From NCBI GenBank assembly GCA_027031025.1, contig JALVEJ010000012.1, positions 1 through 18,199 on the forward strand: a stretch of DNA of 18,199 nucleotides, given 5' to 3'. The stretch is from Flavobacteriales bacterium. Lineage in GTDB: Bacteria > Bacteroidota > Bacteroidia > Flavobacteriales > Flavobacteriaceae. Both the position numbers and the translations under genes were made by a program. Below are positions 14,493 to 18,199 of the stretch, in pieces. Every line of letters begins with the position of its first letter. Position 1 is the stretch's first letter. The notes under the pieces were generated by a model. The model was given only the letters and a program-made list of their open reading frames with translations. It did no database searches and had not been told where the DNA came from.

Positions 14493-14526
14493 AAAAAATC
14501 GGGCTGAAATTTCAGCCCGATTTTTT
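14493..14526. terminator. Perfect bidirectional terminator between the helical-repeat gene and rho
   Basis: This is a 34-bp perfect inverted repeat: AAAAAATCGGGCTGAAA (14493-14509) is followed directly by its complement (14510-14526), giving A- and T-tracts on both strands. It lies 16 nt after the left gene's stop and 25 nt after the rho stop on the other strand. Confidence 0.92.
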
Positions 14527-14551
14527 TATGGATTATATTCGATGAAATACT

Positions 14552-16321
14552 TTAATCGTTCATTGATAGTAAAAACTCATCATTGTTTCGCGTTTCTTCA
14601 ATACGTTCTTTGACAAATTGCATGGCTTCTATCGGATTCATATCGGCTAAATATCTACGTAACAACCACATACGTTGCACAGTTCGGTCGTCGTGTAATA
14701 AATCGTCACGGCGGGTACTGGAATTTTTAATATCAATAGCCGGATAAATACGACGATTGGCCAAATTACGATCCAACTGCAATTCCATATTGCCGGTACC
14801 TTTAAATTCTTCAAAAATCACTTCGTCCATTTTCGAGCCGGTATCAATTAATGCCGTGGCAATAATAGTCAAAGACCCACCATCTTTAATATTTCTGGCA
14901 GCTCCGAAAAAACGTTTGGGTTTGTGCAGCGCATTGGAATCTACCCCACCGGACAATACACGTCCTGACATGGGTTGTACGGTATTGTAAGCGCGTGCTA
15001 AACGCGTAATGGAATCGAGTAAAATGACCACATCCATACCACTTTCGACCATACGTTTAGCTTTTTCTATGACAATATTTGCCACCTTGACGTGTCTATC
15101 AGCCGATTCGTCAAAGGTTGAAGCAATAACTTCGCCGGTTACACTTTGTTTCATATCAGTTACTTCTTCTGGTCGTTCGTCGATTAATAAAACAATTTGG
15201 TAAATTTCCGGATGATTAGCTGCAATAGCATTGGCTAAATCTTTCAATAAAATGGTTTTTCCGGTTTTGGGTTGCGATACAATCATAGCCCGTTGTCCTT
15301 TGCCAATAGGCGCAAACAAATCGACGATACGGGTTGATAAAGTGCTGCGTTTGCCGGCAATATTTAGTTTTTCATCGGGGAATAATGGTGTCAAATGCTC
15401 AAAGGCAACACGATCGCGCACCACATCTGGGTCTTGATTGTTGATTTTTTTGACTTTTAAAAGCGGATAAAATTTCTCGCCTTCCTTAGGGGGACGCACT
15501 ACGCCTTGAACCGTATCGCCGGTTTTTAAGCCAAATAAACGAATTTGTGATGGTGACACATAAATATCGTCGGGCGAACTCAAATAGTTAAAATCCGCCG
15601 AACGCAAAAAGCCGTAACCGTCTTGCAAAATTTCCAATACACCTTCGGCATCGATGATACCATCAAATTCAAACTCATCGCGTCTGTTTTTTTGGTGTTT
15701 TTGATTTGATTTGTTATTATTTTGTGTTTTTTGTTGATTGGTCTGTTGCTTCTTAGTTTGAGAAGTATTTTGTGGTTCGTTTTCTTTAAGACTTTCTTTT
15801 TTTTCCTCAACTACTGCGGGTAAATCTTGTATTGGCTGTTTGTTTTCGGGTTGTTTTTGATCTTTTGATGCTTGTTTGGATAGCTGTTGCTCAGTAGATT
15901 TTTCCTCAAATAAGGTTTGTTGGGTCGATTGGTTTTGTTGTCCCGTATCATCTTGTTGCTTCTGTTTTCTGGGACGACGTCGTCTTTTCTTTCGACTGTC
16001 ATTCACAGAATCATCATTGCTCTGTTTTGTTTTTTGTTGTGCATGACTGTTTTGAGATTTGTGATGTTCCCTATTTTGACTTTGGGATTGTTGTTTTCTC
16101 GGACGTCCCGGTTTTTTAGCAATTAATTCTTCTTTTTTCTCGTCTAGTTTCAGTTCTCGGGCTTTTTCTTTTACAACATCAGGATGATCAGCTTGAAAAT
16201 CCAAAATTTTGTAAATTAATTCCATTTTTTTTAAATGGTAATACTTTTTAATCCCGATGGTTTTGGCTATCTCTTGTAGCGCAACCAATTTCAGTTGTTT
16301 TAATGATTCAATATCAAACAT
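14552..16321 (-). CDS. rho: Transcription termination factor Rho with long Q/N/K-rich insertion
   Basis: The product has 589 residues from ATG at 16321, against about 420 in E. coli, with the excess in one insertion. Rho is the hexameric RNA-dependent ATPase that ends transcription. Residues 1-45 form the Rho_N helical domain (LKQLKLVALQEIAKTIGI). About 65-215 is low-complexity: 46 of the 143 residues at 72-214 are Gln or Asn, with basic clusters such as KKRRRRPRK at 111-119 and an AT-hook-like GRPRK at 72-76. About 225-292 is the cold-shock-like RNA-binding domain (QDGYGFLR, 233-240). The ATPase core has Walker A SQPKTGKT (349-356), LLIDERPEEV (378-387), Walker B VVILLDSITR (431-440), the Q-loop region VLSGGVDSNALHKPKRFF (455-472) and R-loop EFKGTGNMEL (505-514), so it should be active. 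Rho IDRs of this kind are known in Bacteroidota and linked to condensate formation in Bacteroides. No clear promoter was found in the 180-bp divergent gap. Confidence 0.97.
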   Translation of the reverse strand: MFDIESLKQLKLVALQEIAKTIGIKKYYHLKKMELIYKILDFQADHPDVVKEKARELKLDEKKEELIAKKPGRPRKQQSQSQNREHHKSQNSHAQQKTKQSNDDSVNDSRKKRRRRPRKQKQQDDTGQQNQSTQQTLFEEKSTEQQLSKQASKDQKQPENKQPIQDLPAVVEEKKESLKENEPQNTSQTKKQQTNQQKTQNNNKSNQKHQKNRRDEFEFDGIIDAEGVLEILQDGYGFLRSADFNYLSSPDDIYVSPSQIRLFGLKTGDTVQGVVRPPKEGEKFYPLLKVKKINNQDPDVVRDRVAFEHLTPLFPDEKLNIAGKRSTLSTRIVDLFAPIGKGQRAMIVSQPKTGKTILLKDLANAIAANHPEIYQIVLLIDERPEEVTDMKQSVTGEVIASTFDESADRHVKVANIVIEKAKRMVESGMDVVILLDSITRLARAYNTVQPMSGRVLSGGVDSNALHKPKRFFGAARNIKDGGSLTIIATALIDTGSKMDEVIFEEFKGTGNMELQLDRNLANRRIYPAIDIKNSSTRRDDLLHDDRTVQRMWLLRRYLADMNPIEAMQFVKERIEETRNNDEFLLSMND

Positions 16322-16477
16322 ATAAAATAAGGTATTTTGTTTGTTTTGTTTTTTAATGTTATATAACGTAAGAAAGATTCTTATAATTTTTACAATAAAA
16401 TGACGATTGGTCTCTTGCAGATAAGTAATTATAGTGCAATAATATGAATTTTTTTTTATTCCATAACAATTTTATCT

Positions 16478-16485
16478 TATTTTTG
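16478..16485 (+). promoter_or_regulatory. Possible -7 element of the DUF4293 gene
   Basis: TATTTTTG fits TAnnTTTG, 16 nt before the ATG. No -33 TTTG is present, and the short 5' UTR and T-rich surroundings weaken the call. Confidence 0.35.
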
Positions 16486-16501
16486 TTGAAAATTTTATCA
16501 A

Positions 16502-16888
16502 ATGCTACAACGAATACAATCGGTCTACTTGCTAATTGCCTTTATTTCAAGTATTTTTTACAGTTACTTGGCTTACACAAGTTCGTTTAAAGAAAATGTG
16601 TTTTTTGCGATTTCGGGCGGCTTCATATCTTTATTGATATTGATCAATATTTTTTTATATAAAAACCGGAAATTACAAATCAAATTAAATAATTTAACTA
16701 TCTTTGTATTAATAGTTCTTTTGGGTTTATCTATATACCAAGTCGGATTATTATCCGGAGAAAAGTCATTTTCTGAGAAGGATATTAAGTTACTAGTTCC
16801 GGTCATTTCTATCGTTTTTTTACTTATCGCCAATAAGTATATCAAACGGGACGAAAGACTTGTAAAATCCGTTGACAGGATTAGATAA
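16502..16888 (+). CDS. DUF4293 family four-helix inner-membrane protein
   Basis: The product has 128 residues from ATG at 16502. It opens with MLQRIQSVYLLIAFI, the typical start of DUF4293 proteins. Four hydrophobic segments are visible at about 5-26, 33-52, 62-84 and 92-111, separated by short polar loops, and the C-terminus is basic (KYIKRDERLVKSVDRIR), which suggests both ends face the cytoplasm. Members of this family are frequently found beside rho in Flavobacteriia (from memory). No function is known and no catalytic residues are seen. It diverges from rho with a 180-bp gap and is closed by its own terminator, so it is likely monocistronic. Confidence 0.8.
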   Translation: MLQRIQSVYLLIAFISSIFYSYLAYTSSFKENVFFAISGGFISLLILINIFLYKNRKLQIKLNNLTIFVLIVLLGLSIYQVGLLSGEKSFSEKDIKLLVPVISIVFLLIANKYIKRDERLVKSVDRIR

Positions 16889-16906
16889 ACGCAAAAACTT
16901 TGTACT

Positions 16907-16937
16907 AAAAGCCGTTGCTTTTTGCAGCGGCTTTTTT
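16907..16937 (+). terminator. Intrinsic terminator after the DUF4293 gene
   Basis: AAAAGCCGTTGC (16907-16918) pairs with GCAGCGGCTTTT (16924-16935), with one G-T pair and a TTTTT loop, followed by further T residues. Confidence 0.9.
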
Positions 16938-16981
16938 GTTATCTGAAATAAAATAATTTCTCAATTCCTCAAAATATTAAC

Positions 16982-16989
16982 TAACTTTG
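16982..16989 (+). promoter_or_regulatory. -7 promoter element of the terminal TPR gene
   Basis: TAACTTTG is an exact TAnnTTTG match, 20 nt before the ATG at 17010. TTTC at 16957-16960, 21 nt upstream, is a one-mismatch -33 box. Confidence 0.6.
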
Positions 16990-17009
16990 CATCAAATATC
17001 AACAAACTA

Positions 17010-18199
17010 ATGCCTAAAACTTTATACATTATAATATTAATAACAATTCTTACCCCCGCAAGCATGTTGTTCGGGCAGAATCCTGTTTTAGCCAAAAAAT
17101 ATTTTGAACAAGGCGATTTGGACAAAGCGGCTTACGAATACAAACTATTGGTCGATAAATTTCCTTACAATGACAATTATATTTTTAACCTGATAAAAAT
17201 TTACCAATCTCAATCAAAATTTGATGCCGTTAACAAGCTCATCAAACAACATAATACCAAACAAAAACCACAGTATTTAGTCTATTTGGGATATAATTAT
17301 CAAATGCAAAAGGACAGCATCAAAGCTCAAAAATACTATGATAAAGCCATAAAAACTGTCAAAAAAACACCTTACCGCGCTTATGCTGTCGGGCAAGCTT
17401 TTAAGCAATTATATCTGTTAGATGAAGCCTTACAAACTTATCAAATTGCTTTAAAACAGGGGCATAATGCCAACTATTTGATGCAAATTGCCCAAATTTA
17501 TGCCGAGAAAAACGATTTGCCCAATATGATTAAAAGTTTTTTGGACTTAATCGAAAAAGAGCCGAAATATGCTTCGCAAGTCAAATATTATTTAACCAGA
17601 AGTATCTCGCAAGACCCCGAAAACGAAGCTAATCTTATCTTAAAAAATCAACTGGTGCGGCGCATTAAAGATACGCATGCAACTACTTGGTACCGACTAC
17701 TTCAATGGCTTTATACCCAACAAAAAGAATACAAAAAGGCATTTTTACAACTCAAAAGTTTATACCGTAAAGGCGATGCCGAACTCAGCGAGATTTACCA
17801 TTTGGCACAAACCGCTGTTTTTAACAAAAAAACCGGTGATGCCAAAAGTATTTTGCGTTTTTTGACCACACAAAATAAGGATTCGAATTATGCCGAATTA
17901 GCAAAACTGGAATTGTTAAAACTCGACTTAAAAAACATTTTAAATCCGGAACAAAAACAAAGCCTTGCGCAACAATTTGAAATGTACCTGCAAGAACACT
18001 GGTCACCTAAAAATCAAACGGATTTAAAAATCGCTTATGCCGACTTTTTGGCTTTTCACTTAAACCAAGCCAAAAAAGCTTTGAATATTTTAGACGGACT
18101 GGCACGCAAAACTTTTAGTCGCAAGCAACAAGCGGCTATCAAACTGAAGCAAGCTGATATTTTGTTGTATCAAAAAGATTTTAATCAAGCTCTGGTGCT
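17010..18199 (+). CDS. Large secreted TPR protein, N-terminal 396 codons (3' end outside window)
   Basis: The frame is open from ATG at 17010 to the window edge with no stop. Residues 1-23 (MPKTLYIIILITILTPASMLFGQ) are a signal peptide. The mature part begins NPVLAKKYFEQGDLDKAAYEYKLLVDKFPYND, a clear TPR helix pair, and TPR-like pairs continue: YLVYLGYNYQMQKDSIKAQKYYDKAIKT, AVGQAFKQLYLLDEALQTYQIALKQG, NYLMQIAQIYAEKNDLPNMIKSFLDLIEKEP, then TTWYRLLQWLYTQQKEYKKAFLQLKSLYRKG and QAKKALNILDGLARKTFSRKQQAAIKLKQADILLYQKDFNQAL near the edge. This is an extended TPR solenoid for the periplasm or envelope; its partner and the rest of its length are unknown. It is separately promoted and has no coding overlap with the DUF4293 gene. 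Confidence 0.87.
   Translation, partial: MPKTLYIIILITILTPASMLFGQNPVLAKKYFEQGDLDKAAYEYKLLVDKFPYNDNYIFNLIKIYQSQSKFDAVNKLIKQHNTKQKPQYLVYLGYNYQMQKDSIKAQKYYDKAIKTVKKTPYRAYAVGQAFKQLYLLDEALQTYQIALKQGHNANYLMQIAQIYAEKNDLPNMIKSFLDLIEKEPKYASQVKYYLTRSISQDPENEANLILKNQLVRRIKDTHATTWYRLLQWLYTQQKEYKKAFLQLKSLYRKGDAELSEIYHLAQTAVFNKKTGDAKSILRFLTTQNKDSNYAELAKLELLKLDLKNILNPEQKQSLAQQFEMYLQEHWSPKNQTDLKIAYADFLAFHLNQAKKALNILDGLARKTFSRKQQAAIKLKQADILLYQKDFNQALV

Noticed and set aside
16369..16383. Small perfect hairpin (TAAGAA/TTCTTA) in the rho leader as an autoregulatory element
   Set aside because: It is only 6 bp, AT-rich and without further structure, so it is expected by chance in this composition.

Overview
The window looks like a chromosomal segment of a low-GC member of the Bacteroidota, most likely Flavobacteriia. 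Four things point there: Bacteroidota-type promoters (TAnnTTTG at -7, some with TTTG at -33) upstream of several genes; two large secreted proteins ending in type IX secretion (T9SS) type A sorting domains; a Rho factor with a long Q/N/K-rich insertion; and a set of small families typical of the group (DUF4292, DUF4293, PhoD-like phosphatase, TerB-like pairs, TPR proteins with signal peptides). No tRNA, rRNA, CRISPR array, integrase, transposase or phage gene was seen.

Layout. The left edge holds the 3' part of trpA, closed by a hairpin that also serves the convergent gene. Next, on the minus strand (468-8526), is a run of envelope and secretion genes. In transcription order these are a secreted TPR protein, a PhoD-like phosphatase, an NDP-sugar pyrophosphorylase, a second TPR protein and a DUF4292 lipoprotein, the last four with gaps of 19 bp or less or an overlap. 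A separately promoted BNR/sortilin-like protein with a T9SS tail follows. An intergenic repeat block (about 8717-8934) separates this run from trmB (minus), which diverges from a GT-B glycosyltransferase (plus). Then come a second T9SS cargo protein and a translationally coupled pair of TerB-like proteins (plus). A second copy of the repeat block follows (about 13540-13766), then a highly charged helical protein built of three 40-residue repeats. A perfect bidirectional terminator separates it from rho (minus). Rho diverges from a DUF4293 membrane protein, and the window ends inside a large TPR protein.

The main unexplained signal is the pair of intergenic blocks near 8.8 kb and 13.65 kb. They are diverged copies of one roughly 220-bp element in opposite genomic orientation, with the same order of four small palindromes and a conserved 23-nt end (21 of 23 identical). 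In both cases that conserved end lies 29-41 nt after a stop codon and points the same way relative to the upstream gene, so each copy would be transcribed as a 3' UTR. It may be a REP/MITE-like mobile repeat or a structured RNA element. A different palindromic repeat (7752-7796) lies between two other genes. Protein-level oddities include a PhoD-like enzyme with Gly where the family's usual metal-binding Cys is expected, and a T9SS cargo protein that also carries a lipobox.
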